Positions 49,683 through 59,355 of a stretch of 64,000 bases of DNA are shown one piece after another. This stretch comes from an uncultured Eubacterium sp. (lineage in GTDB: Bacteria > Bacillota > Clostridia > Lachnospirales > Lachnospiraceae): contig CAJOMD010000008.1 of NCBI GenBank assembly GCA_905235555.1, positions 1-64,000 on the forward strand, in the 5' to 3' direction. The notes under the pieces were generated by a model. It made no database searches and was not told the origin of the DNA. It saw nothing but the letters and a program-made list of their open reading frames with translations. The number at the start of each line of letters is the position of its first letter. Position 1 is the stretch's first letter. A program made the translations under genes and the position numbers.

Positions 49683-50438
49683 TCACCTAAAGAATTTTAA
49701 AACTGCATTTATGAGTGACCAAACATCTTTTTGTAGACTAGTAAAGAATAACATTATTATAAACTCTACTACACCAAATGCTACCATAATATAAATCATT
49801 ACATTGCTTGGCTTTGTAATCTTGAACCTTGCCACAAATAGTATTCCTACTATAATTAACAAAACAAAATACAAATGCGAAATATCATATTTCCAAATAT
49901 CAGCTATTGCATATCTTAAAATTAAAAATGATGGGAAAATAAGTGCTGTACTAGTAACTGGAAGTCCGAAATAATACTTCTTTCTATCCATATTTTCATT
50001 CTGTGTATCTTCACATGTCACATTGAAATATGCAAGTCTAATAAGTGCTGCCAAGACAAATAAAACACAGATGATATAGATAACCCAAATAGGAATATTT
50101 CCAATCCAAGGGTCATCTCCGAAACCAAAAAGTTTCTTTTCGTATCCTGCATTTGATTTGTTGTAAAGCGCCATTCCCAAACAAACAGGAAGCACACCAA
50201 ATGCTATCAAGTCTGAGAGAGAATCTATCTGAACTCCAAAATCCTTTTGAAGTTTTGTTCTGTTTTTCTTTGTGCGGGCCACTTTGCCGTCGAATGTATC
50301 ACATAGACCACAAAATAGTAAGAACACCATACCAATGTAGGGATGCCCTGGATTGGTAAGTGTCACAAAAATACCTGTACTTGCCGAAAGTACAGAGATA
50401 TAAGTCAATATTACGGTGTAATCATAAATGCCTAACAT
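49683..50438 (-). CDS. pssA: CDP-alcohol phosphatidyltransferase (phosphatidylserine synthase)
   Basis: LLFCGLCDTFDGKVARTKKNRTKLQKDFGVQIDSLSDLIAFG = DGx2ARx8Gx3Dx3D-like motif. Confidence 0.93.
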   Translation of the reverse strand: MLGIYDYTVILTYISVLSASTGIFVTLTNPGHPYIGMVFLLFCGLCDTFDGKVARTKKNRTKLQKDFGVQIDSLSDLIAFGVLPVCLGMALYNKSNAGYEKKLFGFGDDPWIGNIPIWVIYIICVLFVLAALIRLAYFNVTCEDTQNENMDRKKYYFGLPVTSTALIFPSFLILRYAIADIWKYDISHLYFVLLIIVGILFVARFKITKPSNVMIYIMVAFGVVEFIIMLFFTSLQKDVWSLINAVLKFFR

Positions 50439-51481
50439 TATTTTTTCTTTCCTCTAAAGTTATAAATACTATATGCTGTCAAAGTGAATATTCCACATAC
50501 TAAAACACATACATAGAATGAAATTCCTCTACTTACTAATTCTACACTAACAGGGTCTTTTAGTAAATCGGCAAAACCATCTACATACAAATAGTCTGCC
50601 GCACCAATAGCTCCTGGAATAGGAACTGCATTAGAGCCTAATGCTACGAATCCCTGCACTGAGAATGCTTTAAGTATATCTTTATGTCCTTCAGTCCATC
50701 CTTGAACTCCTAAGAATACAAATACCGAAATCAGTATTTGAGATGTCCTTTGTAGGAAGTTGCACAAGAACGCCTTAGACAAAGTAGCTTTGTTCTTCAA
50801 AATCAAGTCAGCACACTCTTTGTATTGCACTTCCATATCATCAAGTTTCTTTAACTTCTTGTCCATATTTTTAACTACGTGGAGTTTCTTAGCAAATCTA
50901 AGAAGTCCATTAGCTATAGTCTTTACAATAGCTGATTTATACACAAGTAAAATAAACACTAGCATTAAAACAAGTTGTGTGATTAATCCAATAGCAATTA
51001 ATGTTAAAGAAACCGGACCAAACTCTCCCAAAACTGAAGGATAGAGAATTAGGCAAAGCAAACTTAATATTAAGACAGATGCGATATAGAATATTAAATT
51101 TAATAAAAGCGCTATAGTAGAAACTGCCGCTGGCACTTTATCTTTATACATAAAGTAAAGTGATGCAGGCTGTCCACCTGTGGCTGATGGCGTGATTGCT
51201 GAAAAATAAACATCAGGAGCGGCATAGAACCATCCTCTTTTGGGTTTCCTCTTGTAGCCAAAAACTCTCAATATAATAACAATAGCGAAGCCTTCAAAGA
51301 AGACAAACCCTAGCATTCCAAGAAACGCCAAAACAATCCATACAGGATTCATGTTAGATAAAATGGCGCCAAAACTTTCAAGCGAGAAAGACTTGGTCTG
51401 AGTGACCATAACATAGACTGTAAGAGCAGCCAATACTACGAACACTAACATATATATTATTGTTTTCTTTGAATTCTTCAT
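50438..51481 (-). CDS. Lysylphosphatidylglycerol synthase TM region / flippase-like (UPF0104)
   Basis: SAITPSATGGQPASLYFMYK...PGAIGAADYLY. Confidence 0.88.
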   Translation of the reverse strand: MKNSKKTIIYMLVFVVLAALTVYVMVTQTKSFSLESFGAILSNMNPVWIVLAFLGMLGFVFFEGFAIVIILRVFGYKRKPKRGWFYAAPDVYFSAITPSATGGQPASLYFMYKDKVPAAVSTIALLLNLIFYIASVLILSLLCLILYPSVLGEFGPVSLTLIAIGLITQLVLMLVFILLVYKSAIVKTIANGLLRFAKKLHVVKNMDKKLKKLDDMEVQYKECADLILKNKATLSKAFLCNFLQRTSQILISVFVFLGVQGWTEGHKDILKAFSVQGFVALGSNAVPIPGAIGAADYLYVDGFADLLKDPVSVELVSRGISFYVCVLVCGIFTLTAYSIYNFRGKKK

Positions 51482-52194
51482 TATTCCTCTTTATCTTTAC
51501 CACTTAATTTGCGTTCTAACGTAAAGAACACTCTACCTAAATTATATTTCTTTGCGAGGAATAATGCAATCTCTACTACTACTATTCCGCCAATAACGTC
51601 TATTATTACATGTTGTTTTACAAATAATACACTCGCAAAAATAAGTATCGCTGATATAAACATAAATATCTTATATTTAACTCCGCCATGTTTCAAACTG
51701 AATGATGCTCTAAATACAAACCAGCTTTCCAAACAGTGAATAGACGGGAATAAGTTATTTGGTTCGTCAAAACTGTATACAAAACGACAAAGCCATCCAA
51801 TAAATCCGTGTTGTATTTGACTGCTAAATTCAGGGGCATGTTGTGGATCAATCATCATTGTTGGATATACAAAGAAACAAACAAGAACAAGTGTCTTTGC
51901 TATAATTTCTGCTGTAAACATATTATAGCAAATTTTTCTATCTTCCCTTGCAATCATAACATATCCGATGCCCCAAATTGGAAATGCTAACACATATATA
52001 ACCATCCACCATGGACAAAAAGGAATCATCTTATCTATTTTCGAATATATATCATGATGATATAAATATCTAGTAAGAGGTCTAGTACCTGTAAATACAA
52101 GGACGTTATATGAAAGTGCAATTACAATCGGCACTAATCCATAAAATGGTACAAGATTAAATATTTTTTTGTTCCAGTCTAATTTCTTCAGCAT
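51481..52194 (-). CDS. PAP2-family membrane phosphatase
   Basis: FPSIHCLESWFVFRAS ... KQHVIIDVIGGIVV phosphatase signature. Confidence 0.85.
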   Translation of the reverse strand: MLKKLDWNKKIFNLVPFYGLVPIVIALSYNVLVFTGTRPLTRYLYHHDIYSKIDKMIPFCPWWMVIYVLAFPIWGIGYVMIAREDRKICYNMFTAEIIAKTLVLVCFFVYPTMMIDPQHAPEFSSQIQHGFIGWLCRFVYSFDEPNNLFPSIHCLESWFVFRASFSLKHGGVKYKIFMFISAILIFASVLFVKQHVIIDVIGGIVVVEIALFLAKKYNLGRVFFTLERKLSGKDKEE

Positions 52195-52204
52195 GTTTTA
52201 GCTT

Positions 52205-54049
52205 CTATTCCTTAACTTTCTTCTTTGCTTTCTTCCCTTTTTTGTAAACTACCTTGCTGTATGCGCCATAATATATTTTGCTGCCAACCTTTAAGTATCC
52301 TCTTACTTTTGCGTAGTAAGTTTTCTTTTTGTTTAGTTTCCTTATAATCACAAAACCTTTTTTGGTTCTTGTTGATTTAACTTTTACGCCCTTTGTAAAT
52401 TTCTTATCAGTGGCTATTTTCACGTTGTAGCCTGTTACTCTAGGAAGTCTTCCGAATGCTACTGAAATAGTCTTTTTCTTCTTCGAGCGTCCCATTCTTA
52501 TAGCCTTTTCTGTGGCAGGTTTAGTGTAGGTAGTCTTTCCTGTACAAGGACTCGATTTATAAGTTTTCTTATTATAAGTCAAATATGTTTTAACTCTAAA
52601 TCTATGCTTGGTAGCAGTTTTTAGTTTCTTAAATTTGAATTTCTTAATTACTCCATCTTTAGTAGAACTTGTATTTTTTATAGTCTTAACACATTTGTAT
52701 TTCTTTGTCTTATAATTGTACTGATAAACTTTGTATCCAGTTACATCTGTATTAGTAGTCCATTTGTATTTAAGACTTGTTGCATAGTTTTTGTCCACTG
52801 CAAAATTTTTAACCTTAGGCATATTAATAGTAAATGTCTTATCTTTTTCACCACTTATATTTCTAAGAAAAGTAGCTGTGGCTGTAGCTGTGCCAGGATA
52901 TTTGTTGTTTGAATAACTTGTCTCATAGCACAAGCCTTCTAACAATTCCTCACCCTCATAAGTTATGGTAAAAGTAGGTTTCTTTCTTGCATTTGTAAAT
53001 GTGTAACTAGTCTTAGATAGTTTATAAGTAAAATCACTCTTCGAGTACTGATGCTTCATCAAACTCACCGACATACTACCTGGTGTTATATCATTGGTTG
53101 TGAATGATCTAACTCCCATTTTATAATATGTACCCATCATTACTCGGCTATCTAAAGCATAAGTTCCCAATTTGAATCCTTCATCTAATGCTGCTTGCAT
53201 TTCAGATTCATCTGTAGTGTTTGTAGTTCCTCTAAAGATTACTGTACTAATATTTGCATGCCACTTATCTCTAAGCGAAATGGCATAATCTAAGTATTTC
53301 TCTTCTAAAATCTCAGCCAAGTAACAAATTTTAATATTTGTATGATTTCTTATTGCGTTATAAAGATTTGAGTAATAGAAAGAAATGAATGTAATATCAT
53401 CCTCTAGTCCAGCTTCTATCAATGGCTCAACCACTTCTTCCTCTATGTGTGTTTTCTCATCATCCTCTAATTTTTTTAATTCAATTCGCCAGTCTACATC
53501 ATAGCCTTGTTGTTTACAACTCTTCATGTATGAAATAAGTTCTTGCAAAGAAACAACTTTCACATTTTTGTATAGACCAATATTATTTCCTTCTTTATAG
53601 TTGTATTTTTTTATTTCATCTAAATACATGTTTTGTATTTTTTTATCAACGCCACAAAGTCTTTTCAAACTTTCGTCATGACTAATAACCCAGTCCGCTG
53701 TTCCATCTGCTTTTTCCTTACATCTTCTAATGTCTAACTCGATATGTTTGAAGCCTGCCTGTACAGCCTTTTGGAATGCGGGCATTGAGTTTTCAGGTGC
53801 CACTCCAGAATAACCTCTGTGCGCCACTAATTCATATTCATCTGGATCCACAGGTACGGGCTCAGTAGTCTCTTGCTCTTGTGCATGGGTCTCAACCTGC
53901 TCTGCATTAGTTTCTGTCTCATCTGCCTTAGTATTTTTAGGCAAAACAAAAGCACTCATCATAGTAATAATGAGTGTCATAACAATTAGTACTGATATTT
54001 GTTGTAGGCTTTCTTTTCTAAACATAATTATTTCCACGCAACCTTTCAT
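52205..54049 (-). CDS. Secreted glycerophosphodiester phosphodiesterase with Lys-rich FN3-like C-terminal domains
   Basis: ELVAHRGYSGVAPENSMPAFQKAVQAGFKHIELDIRRCKE (GDPD); C-term FN3-like Lys-rich repeats. Confidence 0.92.
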   Translation of the reverse strand: MKGCVEIIMFRKESLQQISVLIVMTLIITMMSAFVLPKNTKADETETNAEQVETHAQEQETTEPVPVDPDEYELVAHRGYSGVAPENSMPAFQKAVQAGFKHIELDIRRCKEKADGTADWVISHDESLKRLCGVDKKIQNMYLDEIKKYNYKEGNNIGLYKNVKVVSLQELISYMKSCKQQGYDVDWRIELKKLEDDEKTHIEEEVVEPLIEAGLEDDITFISFYYSNLYNAIRNHTNIKICYLAEILEEKYLDYAISLRDKWHANISTVIFRGTTNTTDESEMQAALDEGFKLGTYALDSRVMMGTYYKMGVRSFTTNDITPGSMSVSLMKHQYSKSDFTYKLSKTSYTFTNARKKPTFTITYEGEELLEGLCYETSYSNNKYPGTATATATFLRNISGEKDKTFTINMPKVKNFAVDKNYATSLKYKWTTNTDVTGYKVYQYNYKTKKYKCVKTIKNTSSTKDGVIKKFKFKKLKTATKHRFRVKTYLTYNKKTYKSSPCTGKTTYTKPATEKAIRMGRSKKKKTISVAFGRLPRVTGYNVKIATDKKFTKGVKVKSTRTKKGFVIIRKLNKKKTYYAKVRGYLKVGSKIYYGAYSKVVYKKGKKAKKKVKE

Positions 54050-54176
54050 ATTATAACATAAACATTAATTTTTACCATATTTTAAAAGGTAAAATTGATG
54101 TAAATAAAAACAGTGCTACCTAACGGTAACACTGTCTTTATATTCTCATTTTAGAGCATGTATTAGTTTTTCACTC

Positions 54177-55352
54177 TTAGTGATGGAATAGACGAAGTCC
54201 TGTAAAGCTCATAACCATGTCATATTTGTCGCAGGCATCTATTACATCCTGGTCTCTAATTGATCCGCCTGGCTGAGCTACATATTTAACGCCACTCTTC
54301 TTGGCTCTCTCTATATTATCTGAGAATGGGAAGAACGCATCTGAACCTAGTGTGATGCCTTCAGCCTGTGATAACCACTCTTCCTTCTCTTCTTTAGTGA
54401 ATACTGGAGGTTTCTCTGTAAATACTCTCTCCCACTCACCATCTTTTAGCACATCCATATATTCTTCACCTATGTATAGGTCAATTGCATTATCTCTCTC
54501 TGCACGCTTGATGTCATCTCTAAATGGAAGGTTAAGTACCTGTGGAGACTGACGAAGTAGCCAATTATCGGCTTTTTGTCCAGCAAGTCTCACGCAGTGG
54601 ATTCTTGACTGTTGTCCAGCTCCCACACCAATAGCCTGTCCATTCTTAACAAAACAAACTGAATTAGATTGTGTATATTTAAGTGTAATCATTGAAATTG
54701 CCATATCAATCTTTGCCTGCTCCGATAGGTCTTTGTTCTTTGTTACAACATTTGCAAAAAATTCGTCATCTATGTTTAACTCATTTCTACCTTGCTCAAA
54801 GCTGATACCAAACACTTCTTTTGTCTCAATCTCTTCTGGCTCGTAGTTTGGATCAATTTCGATGATAGCGTATGAACCTTTCTTCTTACCCTTTAGCATC
54901 TCTAATGCTTCTGGCTCGTATCCCGGTGCAATAATACCGTCTGAGAATTCTCTTTTGATAATACTGGCCGTTGAAACATCACACACATCAGATAGTGCAA
55001 TAAAGTCACCATATGATGACATTCTGTCAGCACCTCTTGCTCTAGCATAAGCGCAAGCTAGTGGTGATAGTTCACCTAGATCATCCACCCAATAAATCTT
55101 TGACTCGATTTCTGAAAGTGGCTGACCAACTGCTGCTCCCGCCGGAGACACGTGCTTGAATGATGTGGCTGCAGGCATGCCTGTAGCCTTCTTAAGTTCT
55201 CTTACTAACTGCCATCCATTGAATGCATCTAGGAAGTTTATATATCCTGGCTTACCATTTAAAACTTTGATTGGAAGTTCTCCTTCCTTCATATAGATTC
55301 TAGATGGCTTCTGGTTTGGATTACATCCATACTTTAATTCTAATTCTTTCAT
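54177..55352 (-). CDS. Phosphoribosylaminoimidazolecarboxamide (AICAR) formyltransferase, stand-alone
   Basis: LKYGCNPNQKPSRIYM, ATSFKHVSPAGAAVG, QSNSVCFVKNGQAIGVGAGQQSR. Confidence 0.95.
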   Translation of the reverse strand: MKELELKYGCNPNQKPSRIYMKEGELPIKVLNGKPGYINFLDAFNGWQLVRELKKATGMPAATSFKHVSPAGAAVGQPLSEIESKIYWVDDLGELSPLACAYARARGADRMSSYGDFIALSDVCDVSTASIIKREFSDGIIAPGYEPEALEMLKGKKKGSYAIIEIDPNYEPEEIETKEVFGISFEQGRNELNIDDEFFANVVTKNKDLSEQAKIDMAISMITLKYTQSNSVCFVKNGQAIGVGAGQQSRIHCVRLAGQKADNWLLRQSPQVLNLPFRDDIKRAERDNAIDLYIGEEYMDVLKDGEWERVFTEKPPVFTKEEKEEWLSQAEGITLGSDAFFPFSDNIERAKKSGVKYVAQPGGSIRDQDVIDACDKYDMVMSFTGLRLFHH

Positions 55353-55430
55353 TATTTTCCCTCTCTTTATTTAATAGTTATTACGCACTTTTATGTTTGC
55401 TTTTAATGTTTTTTTACAATTATTATTTGT

Positions 55431-56171
55431 TTACTGATTCTTATTAACAATCTTTGTCTCGTACTCGCCAGTCTCTATGTCGATGTATCTAACAAACAAA
55501 CTTACCTTATTTTCGCCGTTTAGGTTATTCCAAAGCTTCTGTGTAAATTCATCAATGTCATCCAGCATTTCCACTAGCGTAGGTTCTCCCTCAAAACTAG
55601 GAAGTGGATTTCCATCATGCTTATAAGTATGAATAAATCTACCCTCACCTGCCACTGGTTTATCGTAACTGAATGTGTATCTATTACAGCAATCTGGATT
55701 TCCATTGTCGCTCTTTAGGATAGACATTTCATATGAGAATTTGTCATCTGCCACATGCATAACACCTGAAATTCTTGGTGTGTAGTTAGGAGCGTCTGGC
55801 TCAAACTCACGCGTTCTTAGTGCCTCTTCAAATGTTTTTCCAGCTCTAGTCAAATCGTAAACTGTATCAGTCTGATCCCCGTTTGTAACGATAGTATCAA
55901 ATCCACTACCATTCTTACCTTCCATCTTTTCGTGCGGAAGTACGTGAACTGGTGAGTAAATAATCAAACTAGGATCTTCCAATTTTGCTGGGTCAAAGGC
56001 TTCAGTTCTAATACCTTCTCCTTCTTCCACAAAAATTCTGTTTCTAGAATTTTCACTTCTTCCCATAATAAAATATCCAGCGATAGCCTTTGTGCCATCT
56101 GGTGAAGTACCAATCACTATACCTCTTCCTGGATACTCGTTGTTTGCAACTTCGTCAAATAATGATTTCAT
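55431..56171 (-). CDS. IMP cyclohydrolase (PurO family)
   Basis: NNEYPGRGIVIGTSPDGTKAIAGYFIMGRSENSRNRIF; start at 56171 (RBS gagg); 5' extension to 56348 runs through the riboswitch. Confidence 0.88.
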   Translation of the reverse strand: MKSLFDEVANNEYPGRGIVIGTSPDGTKAIAGYFIMGRSENSRNRIFVEEGEGIRTEAFDPAKLEDPSLIIYSPVHVLPHEKMEGKNGSGFDTIVTNGDQTDTVYDLTRAGKTFEEALRTREFEPDAPNYTPRISGVMHVADDKFSYEMSILKSDNGNPDCCNRYTFSYDKPVAGEGRFIHTYKHDGNPLPSFEGEPTLVEMLDDIDEFTQKLWNNLNGENKVSLFVRYIDIETGEYETKIVNKNQ

Positions 56172-56194
56172 ATTTTCCCTCCAAATTTGCGCAG

Positions 56195-56310
56195 AAAAAG
56201 ACCGCCCGGGCTTTTTCTCCTTCTTTCTTCTCTGCCCAGGCGGTCGACTTCGTTTTCCCGTGCTCCCTCGTGGTTTTTCTCCACTTATCCGCCAGTCGCA
56301 CGGAACTCTT
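56195..56310 (-). ncRNA. ZTP (pfl) riboswitch with transcription terminator
   Basis: Minus: TTCCGTGCGACTGGCGGATAAGTGGAGAAAAACCACGAGGGAGCACGG ... CCGCCTGGGC matches pfl consensus; terminator GACCGCCTGGGC...GCCCGGGCGGTCTTTTT. Confidence 0.95.
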
Positions 56311-56416
56311 TGTACTTTTATAATACATAACTTTACCCAAAAATACAAGCAAAATTATTAAATTTTAGGTGCAAATTTTTCACTAAAAAATAGGCACTTT
56401 TTTAGAGTTACTTTCT

Positions 56417-57040
56417 CTATTCTTCACCCTCATATATTGGTTCAAAATCTTCCTTTGGATGTCCGCACATTGGACATTTGTAGTCGTCTGGAAGTTCCTC
56501 TCCTTTATATACATAACCACAAATCTTGCACTTCCAAGCCACTATCTTTTTGTCTTTCTTAATCTCTGGTTTAGGTTTAACGTTAGCATGATAGTCTGCG
56601 TATGTAAGTGGTGCGTTATCGCTTAATACTTTCATATCATCTAATTCCGCAATAAACATAGTATGACTTCCAAGATCCATACTGTCCACTACCTTTCCAC
56701 TAAGCACAGCACAAGCCTGATATCCAAGATAAGGATTTCCATTTACATCAAGTTGAGGGGTGAGCGATTCAAATTTATTTACATCTCTACCAGACTGAAA
56801 GCCAAAATGACTAATGGTTTCAAATGTACAAGTCTGGTCCAAAAGTGTAAGTGCAAAACTTCCACTCTCCTTAATCAATTCGCAAGTGTAATTTGCATTT
56901 ATACAACAAATCGCAATTCTGTCAGGATTAGATGCCACTTGCATTGCTGTGTTTGTAATACATGCATTCATCTTATCCCCTGCTGTAGTTCCAAGGACAA
57001 ATACTCCATATGATAATTTATATAATGCTTTACTATCCAT
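56417..57040 (-). CDS. Flavin reductase-like protein with C-terminal rubredoxin domain
   Basis: FMN-binding split-barrel region plus WKCKICGYVYKGEELPDDYKCPMCGHPKEDFEPI; ATG 57040 preceded by ggagg. Confidence 0.93.
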   Translation of the reverse strand: MDSKALYKLSYGVFVLGTTAGDKMNACITNTAMQVASNPDRIAICCINANYTCELIKESGSFALTLLDQTCTFETISHFGFQSGRDVNKFESLTPQLDVNGNPYLGYQACAVLSGKVVDSMDLGSHTMFIAELDDMKVLSDNAPLTYADYHANVKPKPEIKKDKKIVAWKCKICGYVYKGEELPDDYKCPMCGHPKEDFEPIYEGEE

Positions 57041-57091
57041 CTTTATTCCTCCGTTCAATTCTTTTCTCCATTATAACATATTGTAAGAAAT

Positions 57092-57143
57092 AAAAAATAA
57101 CAAGAATGCAAACGATTGTTAGCACGCATTCTTGCTATTTTTT
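57092..57143 (-). terminator. Intrinsic terminator overlapping the end of the VWA gene
   Basis: aaaaaataacaagaatgc ... gcattcttgctatttttta. Confidence 0.75.
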
Positions 57144-58340
57144 ATCCCCCATCAATTGTTTGATTCCTCTCTTCAATCCGTCCACAGTTAATGGATACAT
57201 ATCAATCTGTTCTCTTATTAATCTCTCGGACTCCATCCAGTAGGATGTACTTGATAAATCGCCGTGGAAGGATGGATTTAACCAAATGGTATTTGGATAT
57301 CTTTGCTTAAACCACTTAATCCACTCGTGACCTGACAGACCATTGTTTGGTCCAGAATAGTTTCCGTTCTTATCTAAAAATTCTTCTGGTGCCATTCCGG
57401 CATCTCCCACTATTATAACTTTGTAATCTTTGCCATAGTTTTTGAAAGCCCATGTGGTATCTATCCAATCTCCGCTTATGCACTCAGGACTCTTGTAGAG
57501 TTTTGCGTAAATACAGTTGTGAAAATAGTAAGTCTTAACATCCTTGAAATGATTAGCCTTATCCACCGCTTGAAAAAGTTCATTACAAAGCGATGAGTAT
57601 GGATACATTGAACCACCGCTGTCAAACAAAAGCATAAGTTTGACTGAATTTTTTCTAGGCTGTTCAAACTCTAGTTTCAAATATCCACCTTGATTACAAG
57701 TGGAATCCACTGTTTTATCTATATCGAGTTCCGTCTTAGGAAGATCCATCTTTCGTGAATACTGTTTAAGTTGTCTGAATGCCACCTGAAACTGTCTCAT
57801 TGTAAGTTTTTTGTCCTGTCTAAAGTCTTTGTATCTGCGCTCTCCTAAAACGGCAAAGGCTGTCTTCATTCCAGCCTTATCACCTAACTGAATACCGCCA
57901 GCCACATGACCGTTCTTACCAAACTCTGAACCACCGCCTGTTCCTATCCAGTAATTTCCACCATTGTGCTCTGTATGCTGCTCGCCTACACGCTCTCTAA
58001 ACATTCGGTGCACTTCTTTTGCCTCGCGCTTGGTACGCATATCACGATACATCTCTGGGTCTGTCATCTTTGCGTCTTTTTCATCATTGTGGAGCCATTT
58101 GTTTATCTCGTCTAAATTTATTTTGTTTTCTTTTATGTTTTTAAAATACTCTAAAAATGCGCTGTCTAACTTATCATAATCCGCTTCAGATTTTATAAGG
58201 ACCGCGCGGCAAAGATAATAAAAGTCTGTAAAATTAGAATGCGCAAGATCTTGGTCTAGCGCATCCATAAGACTCAACCACTCAGTAGTTGAGACATTTA
58301 TTCCATTATCTTTTAGTGTATAGAAAAAACCTGAAAACAT
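57135..58340 (-). CDS. VWA domain (CoxE-like) protein
   Basis: VKLMLLFDSGGSMYPYSSLCNELFQAVDKANHFKDVKTYYFHNCIY; paired with MoxR ATPase. Confidence 0.88.
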   Translation of the reverse strand: MFSGFFYTLKDNGINVSTTEWLSLMDALDQDLAHSNFTDFYYLCRAVLIKSEADYDKLDSAFLEYFKNIKENKINLDEINKWLHNDEKDAKMTDPEMYRDMRTKREAKEVHRMFRERVGEQHTEHNGGNYWIGTGGGSEFGKNGHVAGGIQLGDKAGMKTAFAVLGERRYKDFRQDKKLTMRQFQVAFRQLKQYSRKMDLPKTELDIDKTVDSTCNQGGYLKLEFEQPRKNSVKLMLLFDSGGSMYPYSSLCNELFQAVDKANHFKDVKTYYFHNCIYAKLYKSPECISGDWIDTTWAFKNYGKDYKVIIVGDAGMAPEEFLDKNGNYSGPNNGLSGHEWIKWFKQRYPNTIWLNPSFHGDLSSTSYWMESERLIREQIDMYPLTVDGLKRGIKQLMGDKK

Positions 58341-58352
58341 TTAATACTCTTT

Positions 58353-59168
58353 CTATTCGTTCATTTCTTTGACGAGTGCTTGGTCTTCATCCTTCTTAAT
58401 TAGGACACCTAAGAACGGGAGCTCTTGCTGAATCTTATCCGGGTCACAGCCACCCACCATCAATGCTCGTAGCCAATCTATAAGTTCAGATGTGCTAGGT
58501 TTCTTTCTGACATCTCTAATACCTCTAATCCAATAGAAAGTCTCCATCGCTTTTTCTAGCAAATGATCTTCTAGATTTTCGAAATGTGAGTGAACAATCT
58601 GACTCATCATATCTTTGTCTGGGAATTCTATATAGAAGAAAATACATCTACGTAGGAACGCGTCAGGCAGTTCCTTCTCTGCATTTGATGTAATGATAAC
58701 TATAGGGCGCTGCTTAGCCTTTACAGTCTCTTTAGTTTCGTGAATATAAAATTCCATCTGGTCTAACTCCCAAAGTAAATCGTTAGGAAATTCCAAATCA
58801 GCTTTATCAATCTCATCAATAAGTAGAACAACCTGTTCTTCCTGTTTAAAAGCCTCACCCAGTTTCCCAAGTTTAATATAGTGACCAATGTCATCTACGC
58901 TCTCCCCGCCAAACTGGCTATCATATAGTCTTTGAACAGTATCATAAACATAAAGACCATCTTGAGCCTTTGTAGTTGATTTAATGTTCCAAATATATAA
59001 ATCTTTGTCCAGCGCTTTTGCTACAGCATCAGCTAGCATAGTTTTACCAGTACCAGGCTCGCCCTTAATTAAAAGTGGCTTTTCAAGATGCGTAGCCACA
59101 TCTACTGCCGCCATTAGCTCATCACTAGCAATATATGTATCAGTTCCTATAAACTTTGTCTTACCCAT
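58353..59168 (-). CDS. MoxR-type AAA+ ATPase
   Basis: LLIKGEPGTGKTMLADAVAKAL, VVLLIDEIDKADLEFPNDLLWELDQ; ATG 59168 with RBS ggagg. Confidence 0.93.
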   Translation of the reverse strand: MGKTKFIGTDTYIASDELMAAVDVATHLEKPLLIKGEPGTGKTMLADAVAKALDKDLYIWNIKSTTKAQDGLYVYDTVQRLYDSQFGGESVDDIGHYIKLGKLGEAFKQEEQVVLLIDEIDKADLEFPNDLLWELDQMEFYIHETKETVKAKQRPIVIITSNAEKELPDAFLRRCIFFYIEFPDKDMMSQIVHSHFENLEDHLLEKAMETFYWIRGIRDVRKKPSTSELIDWLRALMVGGCDPDKIQQELPFLGVLIKKDEDQALVKEMNE

Positions 59169-59216
59169 ATTTATCCTCCGTACATTCACTGCTATAAGTA
59201 TAACATATTTAAAAGA

Positions 59217-59327
59217 GCAGTTGCATTTTACTTTGCAACTGCCCTTATACTATAAAGGACCCTCAGACATAACATCTGAGGGCCTTTATTGTAAGAATTA
59301 TTTCGAACTACAAAGCATTATGCTTTG
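59217..59327. terminator. Cluster of three hairpins between MoxR and surface-protein genes
   Basis: gcagttgca/tgcaactgc; aaaggaccctcaga/(t)ctgagggccttt; caaagcat/atgctttg. Confidence 0.6.
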
Positions 59328-59355
59328 CATCAATTTAACTCTTAAACTCATTTAA

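Noticed and set aside
55431-56348. 305-aa version of the IMP cyclohydrolase ORF, and antisense ORFs 56090..56361
   Set aside because: The first 59 codons are the ZTP riboswitch/terminator; a good RBS precedes Met at 56171.
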